Assembly (NCBI GenBank): GCA_050181295.1
Contig: JBFXDI010000107.1
Coordinates: 1-14,332 of the forward strand
Reading direction: 5' to 3'
Source: JBFXDI01 sp050181295
GTDB taxonomy: Bacteria > Pseudomonadota > Alphaproteobacteria > Rhizobiales > Aestuariivirgaceae
DNA: 14,332 nucleotides
This document shows positions 6,815 through 13,330 of the stretch, piece by piece; position 1 is the first letter of the stretch, and every line of letters begins with the position of its first letter. The position numbers and the translations under genes were made by a program. Under the pieces are notes generated by a model, which was not told the origin of the DNA, made no database searches, and worked only from the letters and a program-made list of their open reading frames with translations.

Positions 6815-8266
6815 ATGCGCGTCGAGGACTATGCGGCCGAGGACGGTGTCGGGCTGGCGGCGCTGATTGCCAGGGGTGAGGTCAGCGCGTCGGAAGCGGC
6901 GCTCGCCGCCCGCGAGGCCATGGCGCGCGTCAATCCGGCCATCAAGGCCGTCATCGAGACCTATGACGACCGTATAGACGGAGCCGTGAGCGCATCCTTC
7001 AGCGGCCCGTTCGCCGGCGTGCCCTTCCTCATCAAGGACGTCACGGGTCACGAGGCGGGCCGCAAGATCGAATACGGTTCGCGGCTTTGCGCAGGCATGG
7101 TGTCGAAGGCCGACAGCCACTTCGGGGAGCTCCTGCGCAAGGCGGGCCTCAACATCATCGGACGCAGCAACGCGCCTGAATACTCCATCGCAACCTCCTC
7201 GGAGAACAAGCTCTACGGCGCGACGTCCACGCCCTGGCGGCAGGGCTATTCGGCGGGCGGCTCGACCGGCGGGGGCGCGGCGGCGGTGGCCGCCGGCATC
7301 GTGCCGCTGGCGCACGGGTCCGACATCGGGGGCTCAATCCGCATCCCCGCAAGCTGGTGCGGCGGGGTGGGCCTGAAGCCTTCGCGCGGGCGCATCTCGG
7401 CCGGTCCTTGGCTGGACGAGTCCGGCTGGGGTCTCGCCATGAGCTTCGTGCAGACGCGCTCGATGCGCGATGTCGCCCACATGCTGGATGCGCTCGCCAT
7501 CCCGCAGCCGGGCGATCCGTTCGTGGTCGCGAAACCTGCGGAACCCTACGCGGCCTATCTTTCGAAGCCGGTCGGCCGGCTTCGCATCGCTTGGTGCGCC
7601 AAGCCGCTGATGAACGCGCCGGTCGATCCGGAGATAGCGGCGGCGGTCGAGGCGACCGCCAAGACGCTGGCGAACATGGGCCATGAGGTCGAGCAAGCCG
7701 ACTTTCCGTTCGACGCCGCGACGGCGGCGCGGGAGATGACCCACCACTGGTTCTTCGGCTTCCATCTGTGGCTCGACGGCTTCGCCAAGCGAAACGGCCG
7801 CAAGGTCGGCCCGGACACGCTCGAGCCGGCGACGCTCGCCATCTACGAGTTCGCCCGCGCCATGGATCCCTACCGCTTCCTCGATGCGCAGGCCTGGCTG
7901 AACGGCGCTCGGCGTGAGATCGGCCGCTTCTTCGCCCGCTACGACGTGCTGGTGAGCCCGACGACGGCGCAGGTCTCGCAGCCGCATGGGCTCTATGGCC
8001 TCGACCTGCCGGGCATGGATGCGATCGGGGCGATGCTGCATCTGGAGAAGCCGGTCCAGTACTGCTTCCCCTACAATGTCGCGGGCGCGCCCGCGCTCTC
8101 CCTGCCGCTCGCGATGCACTCCGGAGGCCTGCCGATCGGGGTGGAGCTTGGAGCCAGGCCCGCCGAGGAGCACCTGCTGATCGGCCTCGGAGCGGCGCTG
8201 GAGGAGGCGATGCCCTGGCGCGGCCGGGTTCCGCCGCTACATGCGGGCCGCCATGGTGGGGCCTGA
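6815..8266 (+). CDS. Amidase signature family hydrolase
   Basis: A 483-residue amidase-signature enzyme that hydrolyses an amide to acid plus ammonia or amine. The Ser-cisSer-Lys triad is visible: Lys74 in PFLIKDVTG, cis-Ser150 in GYSAGGSTGGGAA, and nucleophile Ser174 in GSDIGGSIRIPA. The 24-residue serine spacing equals that of characterised members such as FAAH (Ser217/Ser241). The start at 6815 is chosen because AGGGAGG at about 6803-6809 sits five bases upstream; the longer in-frame reading from 6677 lies inside the aldehyde dehydrogenase gene and is not family-like. It begins 31 bp after that gene, so it is probably the last gene of the operon. No GatB or GatC partner motif is seen nearby, arguing against a GatA role. 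The substrate is unknown. Confidence 0.9.
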   Translation: MRVEDYAAEDGVGLAALIARGEVSASEAALAAREAMARVNPAIKAVIETYDDRIDGAVSASFSGPFAGVPFLIKDVTGHEAGRKIEYGSRLCAGMVSKADSHFGELLRKAGLNIIGRSNAPEYSIATSSENKLYGATSTPWRQGYSAGGSTGGGAAAVAAGIVPLAHGSDIGGSIRIPASWCGGVGLKPSRGRISAGPWLDESGWGLAMSFVQTRSMRDVAHMLDALAIPQPGDPFVVAKPAEPYAAYLSKPVGRLRIAWCAKPLMNAPVDPEIAAAVEATAKTLANMGHEVEQADFPFDAATAAREMTHHWFFGFHLWLDGFAKRNGRKVGPDTLEPATLAIYEFARAMDPYRFLDAQAWLNGARREIGRFFARYDVLVSPTTAQVSQPHGLYGLDLPGMDAIGAMLHLEKPVQYCFPYNVAGAPALSLPLAMHSGGLPIGVELGARPAEEHLLIGLGAALEEAMPWRGRVPPLHAGRHGGA

Positions 8267-8273
8267 ACCCGCT

Positions 8274-8289
8274 GATTCCTCTTTGATTC
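8274..8289. promoter_or_regulatory. Paired GANTC (CcrM-type) methylation sites
   Basis: GATTC occurs at 8274-8278 and again at 8285-8289, 11 bp apart, within the 72-bp gap before the VWA-domain gene. GANTC is the target of the cell-cycle methyltransferase CcrM in many alphaproteobacteria, and intergenic pairs can affect promoter activity. Whether this organism carries CcrM is not shown by the window. Confidence 0.3.
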
Positions 8290-8338
8290 CGCGCCGCAGG
8301 TCCTATCTTTCCCTTAGGATGCCAGGACTCTTGCACCC

Positions 8339-9070
8339 ATGACGGCGGCAAAACCACCAGTCGGCAGATCGGGACGCCCGCCCGAGGTGCAGAGCGGCTC
8401 AGCCGGCTCGGAGATCGAGGCCTTTCTCGCCAAGGCCAGGGCCATGACGCCCGCAACGGGCGCTGGCCGCGGTAGGCTCGTCTTTGCCATGGACGCCACC
8501 ATGAGCCGGCAGCCGACCTGGGACCGGGCGCTCAACATCCAGGCAGAGATGTTCTTCGAAACGGCGCGGATCGGCGGCCTCGACGTGCAGCTCGTCTACT
8601 TCCGCGGCTTCCGCGAATGCCAGGCCTCTCGCTGGGTGAGCGACCCCGAAGGTCTTGCGCGGCTCATGACCAAGGTGAACTGCCGGGGTGGCAACACCCA
8701 GATCGGGCGGGTGCTCACGCACGTGCTGAAAGAGTCGAAGGCCGGCAAGGTCAGCGCCGTGGTCTATGTCGGCGACTGCATGGAAGAGGAGGTCGACGCG
8801 CTCTGCCGGAAGGCGGGCGAGATCGGCCTTCTCGGCACGCCGGTTTTCATGTTCCAGGAGGGCTTCGAGCCCGTTGCCGAGCAGGCCTTCCGCGAGATCG
8901 CCCGCCTCACCGGCGGCGCCTATTGCCGCTTCGATTCCGCCTCCGCCCGGCAGCTTCGGGATCTGCTCTCTGCCGTCGCGGTCTATGCGGCAGGAGGCCG
9001 CCCCGCGCTTGCGGACTATTCCCGGGCCGGGGGCAGCGGGGCGAGGCTGCTGCTCGAGCAGATGGGCTGA
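8339..9070 (+). CDS. VWA (von Willebrand factor A) domain protein
   Basis: A 243-residue cytoplasmic protein made almost wholly of one VWA fold, a metal-dependent protein-binding module. The metal site (MIDAS) is readable: Asp52, Thr54 and Ser56 in FAMDATMS (a D-x-T-x-S form of D-x-S-x-S), Thr120 in CRGGNTQIG, and Asp146 in VYVGDCMEE. The first 40 residues are Pro/Gly/Ser-rich and probably disordered. There is no signal peptide or membrane helix. It sits 5 bp ahead of the membrane J-domain gene, so the two are probably translated from one message. The start has only weak CAGGA-like pairing upstream. The role is not established; VWA proteins without an enzymatic domain usually act as adaptors in complex assembly or metal insertion. 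Confidence 0.82.
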   Translation: MTAAKPPVGRSGRPPEVQSGSAGSEIEAFLAKARAMTPATGAGRGRLVFAMDATMSRQPTWDRALNIQAEMFFETARIGGLDVQLVYFRGFRECQASRWVSDPEGLARLMTKVNCRGGNTQIGRVLTHVLKESKAGKVSAVVYVGDCMEEEVDALCRKAGEIGLLGTPVFMFQEGFEPVAEQAFREIARLTGGAYCRFDSASARQLRDLLSAVAVYAAGGRPALADYSRAGGSGARLLLEQMG

Positions 9071-9075
9071 CGGTC

Positions 9076-9783
9076 ATGGCCTATCTCCTTGCGGGCGCGG
9101 CTGTCGTCATCGCCCTCCTGTGGCTCGCCAAGCTCTATGCACGCGCCAATCCGGCGCAGCTTGCGCCCCTCATCCGGCGCACGCTCGGCGGCGGCTGCAT
9201 CTTGCTGGCGGGTTTCCTGACCTTGCGCGGCGCGCTTCCGATCGCCATCCCGCTCTTCCTCGCCGGCCTGGCGCTTCTCGGCGTGAGGGGCCCGCTGTCC
9301 GGCCTCGGATTCCCAGGCACGAAGACACCGGGCCAGCGGTCCACGGTGCGGACCAGCATGCTCGCCATGGAGCTCGATCACGATACGGGATCGATGGACG
9401 GGGAAGTGCTGACAGGCATCTTCGCAGGCAGAAAGCTCAGCACGCTGGACCTGCAAAGTCTTCTCCGACTGCGGGAGGAATGCCAAGCCGCGGGCGACCA
9501 GAGCGAGGCGCTGCTCGAGGCCTATCTCGACCGCGCCCATTCCGCGTGGCGCGGTGCCGGCGAAAAAGCTGAGACAAATGACGCGCCGCGCGCCGCGGCA
9601 TCCACGATGACGGTGGAGGAGGCGCGGGCCATCCTGGGGCTCGGGTCCGGCGCCACGCAGGCTGATATCCGCGCCGCCCATCGCCGGCTGATGAAACAGT
9701 ATCATCCGGACCAGGGCGGATCCGACTATCTGGCCCAGAAAATCAATCAGGCCAAGGACTTGCTCTTGAAGCACGCAGTCTAG
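9076..9783 (+). CDS. Membrane-anchored J-domain protein (C-terminal DnaJ domain)
   Basis: A 235-residue protein with hydrophobic helices at about residues 2-20 and 38-70, a middle helical region (about 100-160), and a short C-terminal J-domain at about 178-235. The J-domain keeps the HPD triad at 210-212 (KQYHPDQGG) that triggers ATP hydrolysis by DnaK-type Hsp70, so it should recruit Hsp70 to the inner membrane. It lacks the Gly/Phe region and zinc fingers of DnaJ. Architecture resembles the mitochondrial Pam18/Tim14 co-chaperone, an analogy rather than a demonstrated relationship. The start at 9076 is preferred because the membrane anchor begins there; the same frame is open far upstream, inside the VWA gene, but reads as low-quality sequence. 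It follows the VWA gene by 5 bp and precedes parC by 66 bp. Confidence 0.85.
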   Translation: MAYLLAGAAVVIALLWLAKLYARANPAQLAPLIRRTLGGGCILLAGFLTLRGALPIAIPLFLAGLALLGVRGPLSGLGFPGTKTPGQRSTVRTSMLAMELDHDTGSMDGEVLTGIFAGRKLSTLDLQSLLRLREECQAAGDQSEALLEAYLDRAHSAWRGAGEKAETNDAPRAAASTMTVEEARAILGLGSGATQADIRAAHRRLMKQYHPDQGGSDYLAQKINQAKDLLLKHAV

Positions 9784-9849
9784 GAGGCAGGCTGCCAGGG
9801 CTATCCTGAAGCACCGCCCGCGCAGCCCGAATCTGCTATACCGCGTGCC

Positions 9850-12087
9850 ATGTCAAAACTCACGACTCCCCCCTCCGAAGGCATCGAGCCGGTCAACCTG
9901 CGCGAGGCGCTGGAAGAGCGCTACCTCGCCTATGCGCTCTCGACCATCATGCACCGGGCGCTGCCCGACGTGCGCGACGGGCTGAAGCCCGTTCACCGGC
10001 GGCTCGTGCACGCCATGTCGCTTCTGCGGCTTTCGCCCCAAGGGGAATTCCGGAAGTGCGCCAAGATCGTCGGCGACACGATGGGCAACTTCCACCCGCA
10101 CGGCAACCAGGCGATCTACGACGCGCTCGTGCGCCTAGCGCAGGACTTCTCGGTCCGCTATCCGGTGATCGAAGGGCAGGGGAATTTTGGCAACATCGAC
10201 GGCGACAACGCCGCCGCCGACCGCTACACCGAGGCGCGCCTCACTGATTACGCCATGGCGCTGCTCGACGGGATCAACGAGGACACCGTCGACTTCCGGC
10301 CCAACTATGACGGGCGGGAGCAGGAGCCGGTGGTGCTTCCGGCAAGCGTGCCCAACCTTCTCGCGAACGGCGCGTCCGGCATCGCGGTCGGCATGGCGAC
10401 GTCGATACCGCCGCACAATCTGGGCGAGCTGTGCGACGCGGCGCTGCATCTCGTGAAGCATCCCAATGCCACGACGCAGAAGCTCGTGCAGCATGTCGCG
10501 GGGCCGGATTTTCCCACCGGCGGGATCGTGGTCGACGACCGCGCCTCCATTCTGGCGGCCTACGAGACGGGGCGCGGCAGCTTCAGGCTTCGGGCGCGCT
10601 GGATGCAGGAGGATCTCGGACGCGGCACCTGGCAGATCGTCGTCACCGAGATGCCTTACCAGGTGCAGAAGAGCAAGCTCGTGGAGAAGATCGCCGAGCT
10701 TCTTGCCGAGAAGAAGCTTCCGCTGCTCGCCGACGTCCGCGACGAGTCGGCCGAGGACGTTCGCCTGGTCCTCGAACCCCGCTCGCGCACCGTCGAGCCC
10801 GTGCTGCTCATGGAGCAGCTCTTCCGCCTGACGGAGCTCGAGACGCGCATTCCGCTCAACATGAACGTGCTCGCCCACGGCCGCGTGCCGATGGTGATCT
10901 CGCTCAAGGATGCGCTGAAGCAGTGGCTCGACCACCGCAAGGACGTGCTGGTCCGCCGCTCCCAGCACCGGCTTGCCGAGATCGTGCGGCGGCTCGAGAT
11001 CCTCGGCGGCTATCTCATCGCCTACCTCAACCTGGATGAGGTCATTGCCATCATTCGCAGGGAGGACGAGCCGAAACCCGTCCTCATGAAGAGGTTCAAG
11101 CTCTCCGACCTCCAGGCCGAGTCGATCCTCAACATGCGCCTCCGGTCGCTGCGCAAGCTCGAGGAGATCGAGATCAAGCGGGAGCACAAATCCCTTTCCG
11201 GCGAGAAGGCCGAGATCGAGAAGCTCCTCCGGTCCGACGATCTACAGTGGGCACGGATCAGCGAGGAGATCAGGAGCGTCAAGGAGAAGTTCGGCAAGGG
11301 TACGGCGCTTGGCCGGCGCCGCACCGACTTTGCGGACGCCCCCGACGTCGAGGAGGAACTGGACCAAGCGCTGATCGAGAAGGAGCCGATCACGGTCGTC
11401 TGCTCGGACAAGGGTTGGATCAGGTCCATGAAGGGTCACCTCCAGGACACGACCACGCTCGCCTACAAGGAGGGCGACAGGGGCCGCTTCGTCATCCATG
11501 CCGAGAGCACGGACAGGTTCCTTCTCCTGTCTTCGTCCGGAAAGTTCTTCACGCTGGAAGCCGGCCGTCTGCCGGGCGGCCGGGGCCACGGCGAGCCGGT
11601 GCGCCTGATGGTCGACATGGAAGCCGGCGATGCGGTCGTGGCCTTCCTCGTGCACCGGCCGGAAGGCCGGCTCGTGCTCGGCTCGAGCGACGGCAACGGC
11701 TTCATCGTGGCGGAGGCCGACTGCCTCGCAAACACGCGCAAGGGCAAGCAGGTGCTCAACGTGAAGGTGCCGGCCGAGGCACAGACCTGCGCCCCGGTGC
11801 CGGAGGGCGCCGACCACATCGCGGCGGTGGGCGAGAACCGGAAGCTGCTCGTCTTCCCGATCGGCGAATTGCCCGTCATGGGCCGCGGACGTGGCGTGCG
11901 GCTGCAGAAGTACAAGGACGGCGGCCTGTCAGACCTCAAAGCCTTCACGCTGTCGGAAGGACTGTCGTGGGTCGACTCCTCCGGCAGGACATGGACCGTC
12001 ACCGATCTCGCCGACTGGGTAGGCGCCCGCGCGCAGGCCGGCCGGCTTCCGCCCAAGGGCTTTCCGCGCAACAACCGGTTCGGCTAG
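9850..12087 (+). CDS. parC: DNA topoisomerase IV subunit A
   Basis: The 745-residue breakage-reunion subunit of topoisomerase IV, which decatenates daughter chromosomes with ParE. The catalytic tyrosine is Tyr126 in AADRYTEARL, preceded by Arg125. The N-terminus (YLAYALSTIMHRALPDVRDGLKPVHRR) and FHPHGNQAIYDALV are standard type IIA signatures. A long charged helical region lies at about 365-490, and the C-terminal beta-pinwheel region (from about 500) lacks the QRRGGKG GyrA box, supporting ParC rather than GyrA. At the two main quinolone positions it has Gln87 and Asp91 where E. coli ParC has Ser80 and Glu84. No Shine-Dalgarno precedes the ATG. A TATACC at 9837-9842 ends seven bases before the ATG, compatible with a leaderless transcript. 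ParE is not in the window. Confidence 0.95.
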   Translation: MSKLTTPPSEGIEPVNLREALEERYLAYALSTIMHRALPDVRDGLKPVHRRLVHAMSLLRLSPQGEFRKCAKIVGDTMGNFHPHGNQAIYDALVRLAQDFSVRYPVIEGQGNFGNIDGDNAAADRYTEARLTDYAMALLDGINEDTVDFRPNYDGREQEPVVLPASVPNLLANGASGIAVGMATSIPPHNLGELCDAALHLVKHPNATTQKLVQHVAGPDFPTGGIVVDDRASILAAYETGRGSFRLRARWMQEDLGRGTWQIVVTEMPYQVQKSKLVEKIAELLAEKKLPLLADVRDESAEDVRLVLEPRSRTVEPVLLMEQLFRLTELETRIPLNMNVLAHGRVPMVISLKDALKQWLDHRKDVLVRRSQHRLAEIVRRLEILGGYLIAYLNLDEVIAIIRREDEPKPVLMKRFKLSDLQAESILNMRLRSLRKLEEIEIKREHKSLSGEKAEIEKLLRSDDLQWARISEEIRSVKEKFGKGTALGRRRTDFADAPDVEEELDQALIEKEPITVVCSDKGWIRSMKGHLQDTTTLAYKEGDRGRFVIHAESTDRFLLLSSSGKFFTLEAGRLPGGRGHGEPVRLMVDMEAGDAVVAFLVHRPEGRLVLGSSDGNGFIVAEADCLANTRKGKQVLNVKVPAEAQTCAPVPEGADHIAAVGENRKLLVFPIGELPVMGRGRGVRLQKYKDGGLSDLKAFTLSEGLSWVDSSGRTWTVTDLADWVGARAQAGRLPPKGFPRNNRFG

Positions 12088-12110
12088 CGGCAGGAGGGCC
12101 GGCGGCAGTC

Positions 12111-13169
12111 TCAGAGCTTGTTGATGGAAGCCACGCCCTCGTAGTCCAGCATCAGACGCAGTTCGTTTCCCTCATTCACCTGCATGGGCTTCTTCAGAGG
12201 GTGGAAGGCCTGATGCCAATGGCTGTCCAGGTGCACCGAGTTCGAGACCACGTGGCCTCCAAAATCGAGTGCGAACCAGGAAAGAAGGCCGTGCACCGTG
12301 CCGCTGCGCACTGCGGTCATGGTGCGGCAGAGATTGTCGACGTGGCTGCGGTAGTCGTAGTTGCGGATGACGGTTGCCTCGGTCATCAGCGTGAACTCGT
12401 GCAGGGGCGCGCGGACCGGGAAGTAGTGGCGCGTCGAAAAGCGGTTGATGGCGGAGAGATCGAAGCCGCAGACGTCCCGGACCTCGTTCAGGCCGCGGAT
12501 GGCCTCCGATTCGATAAGAACGCCGCTCTGCTCGATGCGGCTCGGCAGAATGACCGTCTCGGGACCGGCGATGTTGCGGATGTCCTCGCGGATGTCATAG
12601 AAGCCTTCGCCGATCACGCCGCAGTCGACCGTCTCGGTGAAGATGATGTCCGGCGCCGTCGGCAGCATTCCGGTCTCGATCACATGCCGGGAGGCGGCGT
12701 GGATGACGGTGATACGGTCGCCGAAACCCGAGGCCGCGACGATGTCGTGGGCGATGCGCGCCATGTTGGCGTTCATCTCGCAGGTGTAGACGTGCTTTGC
12801 TCCGTAACGGGCAAAGAGCAGCGCGATCAGTCCCGCGCCGGTGCCGATCTCAAGGACGATCTTTCCGTCGAGATCGAGGGAAGCGATTGAACCCTCGATC
12901 GCGGCATTGCGCCGAGTGTCGTTCAGCATCGAAAAATGCCATGACGGAAAATCCCTTCTCCTCGGAGGCACGACACTGCCTTCGATCCCCGCCAAGAAGC
13001 TTTCCCTGAGAGCGGCTTCCTCAAACACGATCTTCCACCTCACTTCTGGCGCTCCGGACGCGCGTGTTTCCGGGGCGCTACCGCCGCGCGGTTGCGCGGC
13101 TCCCTCACGTCCGGGGCGCGGAAAAGCCGGCGCGCCCGGGCCCACTAGCTTGATCGTTGTAGGGCTCAT
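12111..13169 (-). CDS. Protein arginine methyltransferase-like SAM methyltransferase (PRMT7-like)
   Basis: A class I SAM-dependent methyltransferase with PRMT hallmarks. In coordinates counted from a TTG three codons upstream: SAM motif I VLEIGTGAGL at 108-117; post-I YTCEM at 131-135, with Glu134 for the ribose; a double-E loop with Glu182 and Glu191, spaced nine apart as in PRMT1, reading TETVDCGVIGEG and close to human PRMT7 DTELIGEG; and a THW-type loop, SHWHQAF, at 319-325. An N-terminal WHFSMLNDTRRN helix also resembles PRMT7. Predicted to methylate protein or peptide arginine in the cytosol. The start is uncertain. ATG 13169 gives 352 aa with a Pro/Gly/Arg-rich leader, TTG 13178 is also open, and GTG 13043 has GGAG eight bases upstream and begins nearer the conserved domain. 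It is convergent with parC. Confidence 0.8.
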   Translation of the reverse strand: MSPTTIKLVGPGAPAFPRPGREGAAQPRGGSAPETRASGAPEVRWKIVFEEAALRESFLAGIEGSVVPPRRRDFPSWHFSMLNDTRRNAAIEGSIASLDLDGKIVLEIGTGAGLIALLFARYGAKHVYTCEMNANMARIAHDIVAASGFGDRITVIHAASRHVIETGMLPTAPDIIFTETVDCGVIGEGFYDIREDIRNIAGPETVILPSRIEQSGVLIESEAIRGLNEVRDVCGFDLSAINRFSTRHYFPVRAPLHEFTLMTEATVIRNYDYRSHVDNLCRTMTAVRSGTVHGLLSWFALDFGGHVVSNSVHLDSHWHQAFHPLKKPMQVNEGNELRLMLDYEGVASINKL

Positions 13170-13185
13170 CCCCGACAACTATAGC
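13157..13185 (+). promoter_or_regulatory. Weak candidate promoter for the PAS-like gene
   Basis: TTGTAG at 13157-13162 and TATAGC at 13180-13185 are separated by exactly 17 bp and point toward the PAS-like gene. The -35 matches consensus at three positions and the -10 at four, so this is only a candidate. On the opposite strand TATAGT in the same segment ends seven bases before the methyltransferase ATG at 13169, which would permit a leaderless divergent transcript. Confidence 0.25.
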
Positions 13186-13190
13186 GATAT

Positions 13191-13204
13191 AACCGTTAAC
13201 AGTT
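13191..13204. promoter_or_regulatory. Near-perfect 14-bp palindrome (candidate operator)
   Basis: AACCGTTAACAGTT is an inverted repeat centred on GTTAAC with one mismatched pair (positions 4 and 11). It lies between the divergent methyltransferase and PAS-like genes. Its core CCGTTAAC recurs at 13269-13276, 76 bp further along the same gap, without the palindromic flanks. This arrangement fits a shared regulator site for the divergent pair; no regulator has been identified. Confidence 0.4.
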
Positions 13205-13330
13205 GCATGCAGGCGCGGCCAATCCCCGCAGGATGGCAGGAAAACCGTGGCTAGCTGGTCCCCTGAAGCCGTTAACCCCATGTTTGCCAACGGAGTGCTT
13301 TGATTTGGACTGCAAGAAGGATTCCATAGA

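Noticed and set aside
7155..8456. A 433-codon minus-strand frame antisense to the amidase gene
   Set aside because: It is dominated by Arg, Pro, Ser and Ala repeats typical of GC-rich antisense reading, and the amidase triad on the plus strand explains the region.
12088..12110. Possible bidirectional terminator between parC and the PRMT-like gene
   Set aside because: The 23-bp gap has GCCGGC but no stem of useful length followed by T-rich sequence on either strand.
13193..13276. Two CCGTTAAC copies considered as attachment sites or ends of a mobile element
   Set aside because: Eight bases is too short, there is no integrase or transposase nearby, and the DNA between them is an ordinary intergenic gap.
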